A DNA stretch of 64,000 nt from Dama dama. Lineage: Eukaryota; Chordata; Mammalia; Artiodactyla; Cervidae. Made by a program: the position numbers and the translations under genes. This document shows positions 45,428 to 57,232 of the stretch, piece after piece. The notes beneath the pieces are model-generated. The model saw nothing but the letters and a program-made list of their open reading frames with translations, was not told the DNA's origin and searched no databases. The stretch is from contig NC_083701.1 of the NCBI RefSeq assembly GCF_033118175.1, forward strand, positions 68,967,001-69,031,000. Direction: 5' to 3'. The stretch's first letter is position 1; every line of letters begins with the position of its first letter.

Positions 45428-46388
45428 TTTTTTTTTTTTTTATAATTTTTTTTTATTATTATTATTATTTTTTTCCAGTGGGTTTTGTCATACATTGATA
45501 TGAATCAGCCATGGATTTACATGTATTCCCAATCCCGATCCCCCCTCCCACCTCCCTCTCCACCCGATTCCTCCGGGTCTTCCCAGTGCACCAGGCCGGA
45601 GCACTTGTCTCGTGCATCCCTCCTGGGCTGGTGATCTGTTTCACCATAGATAGTATACATGCTGTTCTTTTGAAATATCCCACCCTCACATTCTCCCACA
45701 AAGTTCAAAAGTCTGTTCTGTATTTCTGTGTCTCTTTTTCTGTTCTGCATATAGGGTTATCGTTATCACCTTTCTAAATTCCATATACATGTGTCAGTAT
45801 GCTGTAATGTTCTTTATCTTTCTGGCTTACTTCACTCTGTATAATGGGCTCCAGCTTCATCCATCTCATTAGGACTGGTTCAAATGAATTCTTTTTAATG
45901 GCTGAGTAATATTCCATGGTGTATATGTACCACAGCTTCCTTATCCATTCATCTGCTGATGGGCATCTAGGTTGCTTCCATGTCCTGGCTATTATAAACA
46001 GTGCTGCGATGAACATTGGGGTGCACGTGTCTCTTTCAGATCTGGTTTCCTCAGTGTGTATGCCCAGAAGTGGGATTGCTGGGTCATATGGCAGTTCTAT
46101 GTCCAGTTTTTTAAGGAATCTCCACACTGTTTTCCATAGCGGCTGTACTAGTTTGCATTCCCACCAACAGTGTAAGAGGGTTCCCTTTTCTCCACACCCT
46201 CTCCAGCATTTATTGCTTGTAGACTTTTGGATAGCAGCCATCCTGGCTGGCGTGTAATGGTACCTCATTGTGGTTTTGATTTGCATTTCTCTAATAATGA
46301 GTGATGTTGAGCATCTTTTCATGTGTTTGTTAGCCATCTGTATGTCTTCTTTGGAGAAGTGTCTGTTTAGTTCTTTGGCCCATTTTTT
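45428..46388 (-). mobile_element. L1 3' end, ORF2 C-terminus still open
   Basis: Poly(T) and ruminant L1 3' UTR at the left, then ORF2 in reverse, truncated near 46388 (ggcccattttttga). An ATG-started open frame of 187 codons (45774-46337, minus) covers the ORF2 C-terminal domain, including the cysteine-containing segment (CWRGCGEKGTLLHCWWEC). The endonuclease and RT domains are absent, so it is inert. It is less decayed than other LINE copies here, hence probably young. Confidence 0.94.
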
Positions 46389-46859
46389 GAGAGAGACTCT
46401 ACTGTCAACCTGTCTTCTCTGAGAGACTCCTTAGAATGCTACCTTGTGGCTGAAAACCACCATTTCTTTAGGATCACAAATGAAATTTATACCCCTCCAT
46501 GCTTTAGGAAGGTATTTACAGACCTTATTCCATATGGTGTATTTTTTCAACTGTGACAGAACTTTCTATGAATGACAGTGGAAATTGCATATATGAAGTA
46601 AGTGGAAAATTAATCTCAGCTGACACCAAAATTTTTCTTGGAAGATAAGTGCCTTTGTTTAGAAATATACTTTGAGAAACCTTTTAGAGTGGCATCTGAG
46701 ACCCTCAAGTCATGAGCTTTGAAGATCAGCTTTAAAGTGATAATTAAACTGTTCTGCCAAACAAATGTTTAGGATGTAGAGGGCTGGAAAAGAATGAAGA
46801 GAAAGGAGCTGGTGAGAGAAGAGACACTGAAGTCAAACAAGACAGTGGGGGATAAATAT

Positions 46860-47092
46860 TTTTTTAGTTTTTTATTCCATATTGGAGTGTAGCCGATAAC
46901 AATGTTGTGATAGTTTCAGGTGAGCAGTGAAGGGACTCAGCCGGACACCTACATGTATCCATCCTCCCCCAAACTCCCCTCCCATCCAGGCTGCTAGGTA
47001 ACATTGAGCAGAGTCCCATATGCTGTACAGTAGGTCCTTGTTGGTTATCCCTTTTAAATATAGCAGTGTGTACATGTCCATCCCAAGGGACA
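46860..47092 (-). mobile_element. older L1 3' UTR fragment
   Basis: Poly(T), ttccatattggagtgtagcc, tagtttcaggtgagcag, then ctgtacagtaggtccttgtt and tagcagtgtgtacatgtcc: the reverse strand of an older artiodactyl/mammalian L1 3' UTR. Confidence 0.85.
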
Positions 47093-47199
47093 TATTTTTA
47101 AAAGCCAAAATGTATACCATACTCCATTAAAATTTCAATTATATGTTTGTGTGAGTCTCCTACTTTATGGAACATCAGTCTCTGTTACAGATGCTTTGA

Positions 47200-47400
47200 G
47201 GCTTTATCAAATTTATTTCTAAATCCACATAACAATCCCATAATGTACACAATATTCCCACTTGACTAATAAGGATAAGTAAGACCAGGATTCTCCATTT
47301 ACATGTACATTCTGTTTGACAATAACTTATTGATCACTTCCCAGCTGACACATACCCTGTTAGATGCTGGGGTATAGTAGAAAACAATGGAAGTTAAAGT
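47200..47400 (+). repeat. MIR/L2-like relic
   Basis: taaatccacataacaatcc and attgatcacttcccagctg resemble MIR and L2 segments. Strongly diverged. Confidence 0.4.
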
Positions 47401-47460
47401 TTCTGGTCCAGTTAGTTTACATTTATCTGCTTTATGCTGGTGATGAAAGATTCAATTCTA

Positions 47461-47565
47461 AGTTAAATTACTTTAGTCACAGGAAATGCATAGTGTTTAA
47501 TAGCTGAAAAGACTAATCATTTTTGTTACGTAAAAGTTAAAGCCTAACGGATTTTTTAAAGAAAA
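47461..47565 (+). repeat. unassigned direct repeat, copy 1
   Basis: About 105 bp highly similar to 48044-48149, including gctgaaaagactaatcattt in both. Not recognised as a known family. Confidence 0.85.
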
Positions 47566-48043
47566 TACAGTTCTAATAAGTCAAACTCTTTAAACAAGGC
47601 TACATTTAAGAAGTTAACAATCTTGGCTTTTCTACTTCTTTATGTCTTATAATAGACCCAAGGTGGGTGGATAACCTACTACAACTGCATACCTTACCAT
47701 GTGTTATTGATTACTTCGGGCACCTTTCATAGCTACTCACAGGACTTGGAACAGTGCTTTGAATTTAAAATGTCTTCTTCTGTGCTTGATGTGCCTAATT
47801 ATGTCAGCACCAGCTGGAAGGAGATATTGACAAGAGAGTACAACACGGCTATGTTCCCTACATAATTCAAATTCAGTGGCAGACTTCCACTTCCATCTCC
47901 CCTTCTACCTCCATCAGAATAGAGTGGCACAAGCCTACTGCTTCATATTTAAATGCACAAAAGAAAGGGCATGCAAAGACAGATTTTATTATGCTTTCAA
48001 TACTTCAATATCAAAGGTCACTAATATCAAAATTATCATCAAC
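47566..48043. other. spacer between direct repeats, nothing recognised
   Basis: No gene or transposon was recognised in the 478 bp between the two repeat copies. Confidence 0.5.
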
Positions 48044-48149
48044 AGTTAAATTACTTAACAGTCACAGGAACTGCATACTGTGTAATGGCTGAAAAGACTA
48101 ATCATTTTTGTTATGTAAAAATTAAAGCCCAAAGGATTTTTTAAAAGAA
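48044..48149 (+). repeat. unassigned direct repeat, copy 2
   Basis: The second copy, offset 583 bp, has a few substitutions and short indels relative to the first. Confidence 0.85.
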
Positions 48150-49278
48150 TTTTATATCCTTAAACTTCTATAATATGAACAATAATAAGAATGTTATTTT
48201 AAAATAAAGCTGTGATAATTATTTTAATATTGCTATATGAAATTAGCATAAGTCCCTAATGCATTATATCTACACAAGTGCTCAAAATATGAACTGTTTA
48301 TGGAAATAAACTCATACATTTCCCTCTATAGATTAGGCATGGAAAAAAAAAAACAAAAATCTTGCTATAGAATGTAAAAGATTGTCCAGTATTAAAATCC
48401 TATAAATGCATTTTTTCATTATTGAATGTAGGTGCACTAATAAACTACATTAATATAGTACATACTCTTAAGTCCCAAAGTTAACGATTTTTTCTGTTAT
48501 TTTGATTCTTCTATAGGTTCTTGTGTTTGCAAGGAACAAGGATTCATTCAGGTTACCTCCTACAGGGAATCTTATAAAAATAAGGGAAACAGGAATCTTA
48601 GCCAATCCTCAAGGAAAGCCAGGGAAAAAAAAAAAAAGGTGTTTTAAGCAAGAATAAGAAAGACTGAACAGCCGGACCTCGTGGCAACTGGAATGTAGAC
48701 TTGATGCAAATGCAAGTTGTCTCCCTGTTTTCTCAGCTGCCTGGGCCCCACCCCCTGCTCTCCCTCCCTCCCGTTCAGCTTCCAGGTTCCGCCTTGTCTA
48801 GGCTCACTCTGGTATGTTTTCCCCTCCACTTTCACCACCAATCAGCTACCTCTTTAGGTGTCTCCCAGTGTAATCCCGACCAAGAGGAAGACTGGGAATC
48901 AGTGTTACTGTGAAGGAAGACTCTGGCTTCACACCTTCTCAGAAGCCCCCAGACACCCTGAAGTTAGATGTCCAACGGATACATCATGGTGGCCAAGACT
49001 GCAGAGTCAGTTGGTAAGAGAACATGACCACCCAGGACCAAGCTGCTGCCTGAAGTCCTCGCTTCAGGCCATTTATTAAATCACGAATTCTTACTTCTAA
49101 CACTTTCAGGATATAACGTAGCTTCTCATATGCTGATGTGAGCAATCTATGCAATAAAAGAGGGGATTATTCTCTAGGAGCTTCAGTTTTCTCAGGAAAC
49201 ATGAACAGCAAGCAGACAAAATTGAAACCAGAAGCAAGTACATTATCTTTTGCATCAGGCAACTCTAAAAAATTGTAA
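48150..49278. other. intergenic stretch with a GC-richer block at 48660-49080
   Basis: The first 500 bp is AT-rich. The block 48660-49080 is pyrimidine- and GC-rich, contains a CCAAT (48837-48841) and a donor-like gttggtaagag near 49010-49020, and has no recognised domain. It could be an unannotated exon, an old LTR or simply unique DNA. Confidence 0.3.
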
Positions 49279-49500
49279 GGGGCTTCCCTGATAGCTCAGA
49301 TGGTAAAGAATCTGCCTGCAATGCAGGAGGCCTGGGTTCGATCCCTGGGTTGGGAAGGTTCCCCTGGAGAAGGGAAAGGCAACCCACTCCAGTATTCTTG
49401 CCTGGAGAATTCCATGGACAGAGGAGCCTGGCGGGCGACAGTTCACGGGGTCGCAAAGACTCAGACACGACTGAGTGACTAACGCTGCTGCTGCTACTGC
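49279..49500 (+). mobile_element. Bov-tA type SINE, well preserved
   Basis: ggggcttccctgatagctc head, gggttcgatccctgggttg, Bov-A body, CpG-containing gtcgcaaagactcagac and gacacgactgagtgac terminus with a gctgctgctgctac tail. CpG retention suggests recent insertion. Confidence 0.94.
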
Positions 49501-49799
49501 TAATGGCCAGTATCTGTCATTAAATAAAAGGGATGAACTGAAAATAAGATTTAAATCTTGAGGGGTTTACCAGATGAAGCTTTATCAACACAAAATGAAA
49601 CAATTTGTTGCCTCACTGAATTAACTAAAAGGGGAGGTCAAGAACCATGAACTCAAATCAATGTGTTAGCTATTCAGTTTTCTTGTTGCCTATGTATTTT
49701 GGTAGTACACACCTATCAACAGACATGCTGCAAATGGGCAAGGTCATGTAAATTGTCATTAATAATTTAAAATGTCAGTAACCCATTTGCCAACATTTA

Positions 49800-50040
49800 T
49801 TGACTGATTAATATGTTATATACTCTGCTAAGTTATTTTGATATATTAGCTTATTTAACATCCCAGCCCAGTGAGTTAGCAAATATTAAAACACCCTATT
49901 TATAGATGAGAAAACTATGTTATAGAGAGGTTTGATTATTTGCTCAAGGTCAATTTGCACTTAGGGAGTGCTGGGGCCAGGATTTTATAAAGGCACCCTG
50001 GATCCAGAAGCCCATTCTCTATGTGACCATTGTAGGAGCT
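49800..50040 (+). repeat. MIR SINE fragment
   Basis: tatagatgagaaaactatg, tatttgctcaaggtcaatt and aggcaccctggatccagaagccc follow the MIR order. Confidence 0.75.
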
Positions 50041-50390
50041 TCTACAGAGAAGTGTTTAAATGAATAATAGATTATCCTGACTTTAGTGGAGATTTTGCTT
50101 CCATACGTAATCCTGTTGAGGAAATAGAGTTTTCTTTTAACCTTTAAATATCTTGGTGGTCAACAGTTCAGGAAGAAGAAGAAAAAAGACAAGAAACATC
50201 TAAGGTAATTGACACTGAGGATTAATTTTTAGAAAGATTGGGGTTTTCTCCCTTATTTTCAGACTCTAAACACATATACACATTACACCACCCAAAGTAC
50301 TTTCCCATCAATTTTGTTATTAACCAACAGTTCACTAATTTTAATTGTTAAAAAAATCTTTTGCTTATATGTGTATACATACATATATGT
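50041..50390. other. AT-rich intergenic stretch, nothing recognised
   Basis: No gene or repeat was recognised. Confidence 0.45.
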
Positions 50391-50588
50391 TTTCCAGGTG
50401 GTGTTAGTGGTAAAGAATCTGAGCAGGAGACTCTATAGATGTGGGTTTGATTCCTGAGTCAGGAAGGTCCCCTGGAGTAGGAAATGGCAACCAGTTCCAA
50501 TATTTTTTTCCTGGAAAATTCCATGGACAGAGGAGCCTGGAGGGGCCACAGTCTACGGGGCCAGAGACTCATTTGTGACTAAACACAC
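50391..50588 (+). mobile_element. Bov-tA type SINE next to (TA)n
   Basis: Diverged head tttccaggtggtgttagtgg, Bov-A body and gtgactaaacacac terminus. A TA-rich microsatellite follows at 50590-50640. Confidence 0.88.
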
Positions 50589-52432
50589 ATTATATATATA
50601 TATACATATATATACATATAAAATATATATATATGTATAATGTCTCTGCCCATCTTGTATTAGTAGAGATTTTGTGTTCCTCAACTTGTGGAAGGGAAGC
50701 TTACTCTGGTTAAGTTGATGCCAGGTCCATTTTGAGCTCTCACAATTGAGGAAAGCAGAAGTGAGCAAGGCTATCCATGTAATTGTGTGTGTCTTATGGA
50801 GGGCGGGATCTCTGTGTAGTATCAGGACTCCAAAAACTGTTAAATACAATGCCAATGAGACTTCACTCAAGCACCTTTAAGTTTACTTGAAAGGCAAAGA
50901 TAAAAGAAATTGTCAAAGGCACACATTTTATTCAACTTATTTTGCTATAAAAATCTGCCTTTCTTGTTTTGGGGATAAAAAAAAAAAACAAAACTCTCTT
51001 TAATGATCAGATTATTTCTCCTACCATCACTAGAATCTTGGATATTAGAAGAAACTCTGCAGCAAAAGTAAACCACATACAAAATGGACTTTGGCTACAC
51101 TGACAGTATTTTTGTCTGAAATCAGATGCTTTGGGGCAACATCCCTCTCCATTCATGGTATCCATCATGAGGGATTTTCCATCAAAACATGTCAAAGCAG
51201 GAAGAATGCAAGAATAGTACTGTAATTTTTGCCATTTTTTTTTCCCTTTACCTGATTTCTTTTCTTTCTCCTCATTTCTGTTCCAGGTGATCCTTAATCC
51301 AGGAAATGGACCTAGACTCATTAAGTTCAGAAGCAGTGTGGCTTCAATAAATTTTTTTCAGTTGTTCTGAGACCCTAACCCATCTACAAGGCATTTGAGT
51401 GTTTTCAAGATCTTTTCTTTGTCTACCTTTACTCCTAAGATTATCTCTAGCCTCATACTTTGTGTATGGAAATATTCCAAACTTATAGAAGAATCAAACA
51501 AGTATCACAATACACATGTACTGTTCATCAAAAATAAGTAAGTGTTAACATCCAGTGATGCTTTCTTCAGAACATTTTTTTAAAGAAAATAAGGTCTTCA
51601 TTCATTTAGCAAGTGTTTTTGAGCACCTGTTGTGGGCAGCAGTTCTTCTTGGGGTTTAGGATTGATCAGGGAGCAAAACTGATTGCAGTTGCTGCAAATG
51701 GGAAGTTTGCATTCTTTGTAAGCTATTTTTAAGTCTTCCAGAGAGGAAATCTTACCGCCTACCAGTGCTGTCTCCTTAGACATAGAAGTCACTGTCATTA
51801 GCGTAGCAATACTGGCCTCTCCAAACACTTATCTCTTTTCTGAGGAGGGGCTGCTTATTTTGGTGAATCTGAGAGAAAAAACAGGGCTTGGGTATTCAGC
51901 TCCTCCTCTTCAGACAGTAAAATCACAATATTGCTCTCCCACAGCACAAGAATTTTACAGAAAGACCCTACAAGATTTGACCCTACAAGAATGATCTATT
52001 TACATACTTATGATGTATTGATAAACATGAACTTATGTCCAGAGCTTCTAGTCACAGTGTGGTCAACTTTGTCTAAATTTATTTTCAGTATTATGAAATC
52101 TATTTTTCTATATCTCTACACCACAGTGTCCTCAACCTAGACTTCATCAAAATACAGGCAATATTTTGCTCTTCAGTTGTCATATTTTTTTGTTTGTTTG
52201 TTAACTGATCCTGAGGTTAGTAAAGGGGAGAGTCAATTATTGGGACCTCTCAAATACTCTGAATAATATCTCTCTTTCAATCATCCAAAAGCAATAGCTT
52301 TCTAATATTAGTACATATTCTTCTGGTCTGTGGTCTTTTGTTTTTTGACTATATTTGTGTATAACCATAAAAAGTTGAATATTAGTTTATGTATTTTTAA
52401 ACTTTACATGTGTTCCACATGTTATATGGAAC
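50589..52432. other. AT-rich intergenic stretch with microsatellite and L2 relic
   Basis: (TA)n with cata interruptions at 50590-50640. An L2-like piece at 51597-51700 (ttcatttagcaagtgttttt; gagcacctgttgtggg). No gene; the minus-strand open frames 51007-51321 and 51598-51828 show no domain. Confidence 0.5.
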
Positions 52433-53410
52433 ATGTATGTAGGTGAACATGCTACAGTTAGAACCACACATGGAACAACAGACTGGTTCCAAATAGGAAA
52501 AGGAGTACGTCAAGGTTGTGTATTGTCACTCTGCTTATTTAACTTACATGCAGAGCACATCATGAGAAATGCTGGGCTGGATGAAACACAAGCTGGAATC
52601 AAGATTGCCAGGAGAAATACCAATAACCTCAGATATGCAGATGACACCACCCTTATGGCAGAATGCAAAGAGGAACTAAAAGGGCCTCTTGATGAAAGTG
52701 AAAGGGAAGAGTGAAAAAGCTGGCTTAAAACTCAGCATTCAGAAAACTAAGATCATGGCATCTGGTTCCATCACTTCATGGCAAATAGATGGGGAAACGA
52801 TGGAAACAGTGACAGACTTTATTCTCTTGGGCTCCAAAATCACGGCAGATGGTGATGGAAGCCATGAAATTAAAAGATGCTTGCTCCCTGGAAGAAAAGC
52901 TATGACAAACCTAGACAGTACACTAAAAAGCAGAGACATTACTTTGCCGACAAAGGTCCATCTAGTCAAAGCTATGGTTTTGCCAGTAGTCATGTATGGA
53001 TGTGAGAGTAGGACCATAAAAAAGGCTGAGCGCAGATGAACTGATGCTTTTGAACTGTGGTGTTGGAGAAGACTCTTGAGAGTCCCTGGGACTGCAAGGA
53101 GGTCAAACCGGTCCATCCTAAAGGAAATCAGTCCTGAATATTCATCAGAAGGACTGACACTCAACCTGAAGCTCCAATACTTTGGCCACCTGATTTAAAG
53201 AGTAGACACATTAGAAAAGACCCTGAGGCTGGGACAGATTGAAGGCAGGAGGAGAAGGGGATGACACAGGATGAGATGGTTGGATGGCATCACCAACTCA
53301 GTGGAGATGAGTTTGAGCAAGCTCCAGGAGATGGTGAAGGACAGGGAAGTGTGGCGTGCAAAAGTCCATGGGGTCATAAAGAGTCAGACACAACTGAGCA
53401 ACTGAACAAG
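52433..53410 (+). mobile_element. BovB LINE fragment
   Basis: 5' truncated within RT (gctacagttagaaccacac). YADD is intact in the open stretch 52433-52714. A one-base frame change links to 52689-53039, which covers the C-terminal part, then the 3' terminus (gtcagacacaactgagcaac). Confidence 0.93.
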
Positions 53411-53599
53411 AAAAGCAGAAACTATATGATATATACTGAATAGGGTGTTCCTTTTCCACTGAGTTCTGTTATTAAATTTTATTCATGCTAATCTATGTAT
53501 AGGTAGTTTGTAATAACTGTATAATTTTGTATCATATAAATGCAACAAATTTCTCATCCTTTCCCTCTGTGGTGGGACTTCTTTTTCGGCCTCTGACAT

Positions 53600-53830
53600 T
53601 GCTCGAGGTGTCCTTCGGTTTCTGATGCACAGTGCACTAGGCTCTCTGCCTTTGCGTCTGTTGAATCTTCTGCCATAAATACCTGCCTGTATTCAGCTCA
53701 CCCCCATCACCATGCCCTAAGCCTTTGGACTGACTCCAGGTTTTAGGACTCAGCTCAGGCGTGTCTTCTTTCAGGAAGTCTTTCCTAATCTGCATCAGGC
53801 CGTTGCCTTGCCCAGGTCATAGGGATTCAC
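53600..53830 (-). repeat. old L2 LINE fragment
   Basis: gactcagctcaggcgtgtc and tttcaggaagtctttccta resemble the reverse strand of the L2 3' region. Confidence 0.5.
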
Positions 53831-56800
53831 ATTTCAGAAACAAGGCCTGAATTTGAAAGTATTTCTAAGCTGGATTGAGTCTCTATGTAAGTGAAATATT
53901 TGCAAGGTTCATTTTTAAATTCTCTGCGTTACATCTCAGCGAGATTAAAATTACAAGAACGCTTTTCTCCATTGTTGGTAGGTTTGTCTTTCCAAGACTA
54001 GTTTAGAAAAGCTAAGTTGGTAATGAAGCCAAATATTCAGCTCATACTCTCTTTTCTATCATGTCACACTGAATAATTTTTATTTAGAATATTAAAATAT
54101 CCCCTGATTTAAAATCCCTCAGTGAGATCAATGCCAGAAAGCACACAGAAAAGCAAAAAAAAAAATCTTTTTTTAATTAGCAAGTGGGCAGCATTTTGTT
54201 TTAAATAAGGGGCACTGCTTTGAAAAATATACTTTGTTCATTTATTGTGATGGCTGTACTCTAGTTTAAATTATTTATAATGATACTTTATACCATATCT
54301 TATAATCTGTGTAATATGAGTCCTCACTAAAGCTCTATGCTATTAAATCTTTGCTGAGAAGCCTTAAAGATCACTAGTTTTCAGTGAGGATTTCCAGAAT
54401 TAGTAAAGGAATTAATATGTTTTTAGGGTATAGTATACATAATAAATTAAGTTCTGAGGAATATAAATCTGTTTGCATAGCTAAGGGAAGTTTTGCTTTA
54501 TTTTATTAAGTTTTATTTGGAAAAAAGATGTTTTTGTTTCTGATATATAAGGTGTTTTGTGGGTAACATTCATTAGGGTTAATGGGAGTAAGATGCAAAA
54601 ATCTCTCCTGCTTTGTGAGAAGTACAGGCTCCATAATGTTTCCAGGAGGAATACTCTGAAACCTTCATAAAACATTTATATCAGTTGGATAGAAAAAAAA
54701 AAAGAAAAGAAAAATCTCCTTTAATAAAACATTTGCCCCTATTACACTATGCTACCATTAGAATTTTATTTATTCAAGAATCATATGCGATAAATTTGCA
54801 TCACATACATCTTGCAAAGAATGAGAACATGCCAATGCCCTCATGTCAAACAAAGACAGTCTTCTGCACAGTGAAAGTGAAGATTTTGGTAAAAACTGGC
54901 TTGTTTCTCTGCTGTTCTGGGTTTATGTGTGTGTTATTGCTAGTTCAGGTTCCAAGATCTTTATTCAAACTTTTGGCCTTAAATTGAGAAAGATTATGCT
55001 TATCTAACTTGCTGAGTGAGGGTTTAGTAAAACGATAAAACTAAAAAGATATAATGGGAAAAATAGACCATTTAAAAAATAAAAAAAATGTTTTTGCAGA
55101 ATAACCACACACTAAATTTATTTTGCAGTATTGTCTTTCTTTGATTATATGTTAAAAGTTATAATTTACCTGGGATCTTAGAAATATGCTGGAATTTTGG
55201 AGAGGGTTTTTTAAAATAATATACTTTTTAAAAAGTCTTTAAATAAAAATAAAAAATCACAAAAGATAAAAACCTCTTTATATATTACTTCATGTCCATA
55301 AACATGCATACATTTATAAATTCTAACAAAATATGTCTGGTCAATTTTTGGTAGAGCAGTACACAGTTAATATTTATATCTGGAATGAACTATCCCATTC
55401 TTCTTGAGGAAATGTTAAAATGTTGAACATCTATGTTCTCCACAAGTAAATAACACATTGTATAGCTACATTATGACCAGATTATATCTATTAGTTACTG
55501 CTGTGCACCATGTAAATCTCGAGAGTCCCCTGGGAAATGAGAAAATCATTTCAGACTTCAATAACTAACAATCAGTTATTGCTCTGGGCAATAATAAAGC
55601 TGAATGCAATTACCTAAAGTGAAGTTAGCAGTGTAACAAATGAAATACAGGTTTTTTTTTTTCTCCTCTCTCTTAAAATAAATGTAGCATCTCACCCCAC
55701 ACTGTTATGTATTATAACAGGGTCCTCTAAACAATGTATTCTCACATAGTCTATTTGATACTTGAAATACATGTGATTGAAAGTTATAAAGTTATTTTTT
55801 ATGGTATCACTTGATTGTTACTCAAAACATCAATAACAATTTCAAATAAACAAAATCAAATAGTAAGATTCACAACATTGCAAAACATAAAACATTTATT
55901 TTATTTAAAACATTTCCTAGATGGCTTGTGTCTTTAAAAATATTAAAATTTTCCAATGAAAATGTTAAAGCTTATTCCTAGTATTTTGTTTTTATAGCAA
56001 AATAATTTGAATGAAAAAAGTTAAAAGAATTTTCAGAGTAAGCTATAATGGGCTTACATATATATTGTTACTTTTTTGAAATGAATAGCAAAAAGAAAAA
56101 AGTGCTTCACAATAATAGCTAATTCACAAATTTTAATCTTACAATATCTTTTTTCTGTAACATTATTTATTTATCCATAATTGATTTCTAATTCATTATT
56201 TGCATATATTTCCTATTTGTCACAACAGAGTGCAATTATACTGAAACAGATTTCCCAGTAGAAAGTTAATCCTGCTGTTCCACATTTTGTTTAACCATTT
56301 TTTATGTATAATTGTAGTCTGTGTTTTGGCATAGACCACTCATGAAACAGTAGATTTTCTGGCAATTTGGCTGTTAGCATATATTTGATGGTGAATATAG
56401 CCTTTCATTAGCTCTGTATTCAAATAACACTGCCAAAGTATTTTTCATGTTCTTTACTCATTTCTGTTTATAATAAATCCTTGGAAGCTTGAAGCTGACA
56501 TCTGTTTTCTGAAGTAATCCTTTCTCTTTCCTCTGTATGGGCACATACTGACATTATTGTAGGGTTGTTTATTATAGTTGGACTGCTAGCGATTATTATT
56601 ATTTAAGAAAAATGGATTGTTTTGTGGGGGGGAAGCACATAGGAAAGCAGCATGAATAATGTTACAAAAGGACATGTAAAAATTGGCACCTACAAACACT
56701 GACAGCATCTGCTTAACAACATATTTATATTCTGTAGTTTTATTATATGTGAGTAATTTGGGAGATTCTTCTATATCATGGACCACACACTATTTGAAAA

Positions 56801-57232
56801 TCAAATTCATGCACAGAAGTAAAATCTTCATTGAACTTGCATGTCTGAAAACCCTATTGTAACTCCTTTATCTTGTTCAAGTTGGCTCTTCTTTCTTGCC
56901 CTTGCAATCTCCCTTCCCACTTCCCTCATTCCTTCCAATAGCATGTATTAGTTATTATTATTATAGCTTACCGTGTGACAAAGACTGTGAAAATCAGTAA
57001 GACATGGTCCCTAACTACAAGAAGCTCACCATCGAATAAGGAAAAGAAATAAATGAATGACAGTAATGATTATTTTTTACGTTGGATAAGACACAAGCCA
57101 AATTGTCAAAGTGTTACTAAATAAAGCCTTATTTAATAAGCGCAGAAGTGTTTAAGGATTTTCTGTGAATTGGATCTTGGAAGACTTTCTCTCTAACCAC
57201 CACTGAGTGATCAAAAGTTCTTGTAATGTAAG
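53831..57232. other. AT-rich intergenic stretch
   Basis: No gene is recognisable in 3.4 kb. A weak L2-like piece lies at 56945-57060 (tccctaactacaagaagctc). Poly(T) near 55654-55665 and short A tracts occur. Open frames are short, and those on both strands near 54481-54987 have no domain. Confidence 0.5.

Noticed and set aside
45774..46337. 187-codon minus-strand gene
   Set aside because: It is the C-terminus of L1 ORF2 in a 5'-truncated L1; no promoter and no other domains.
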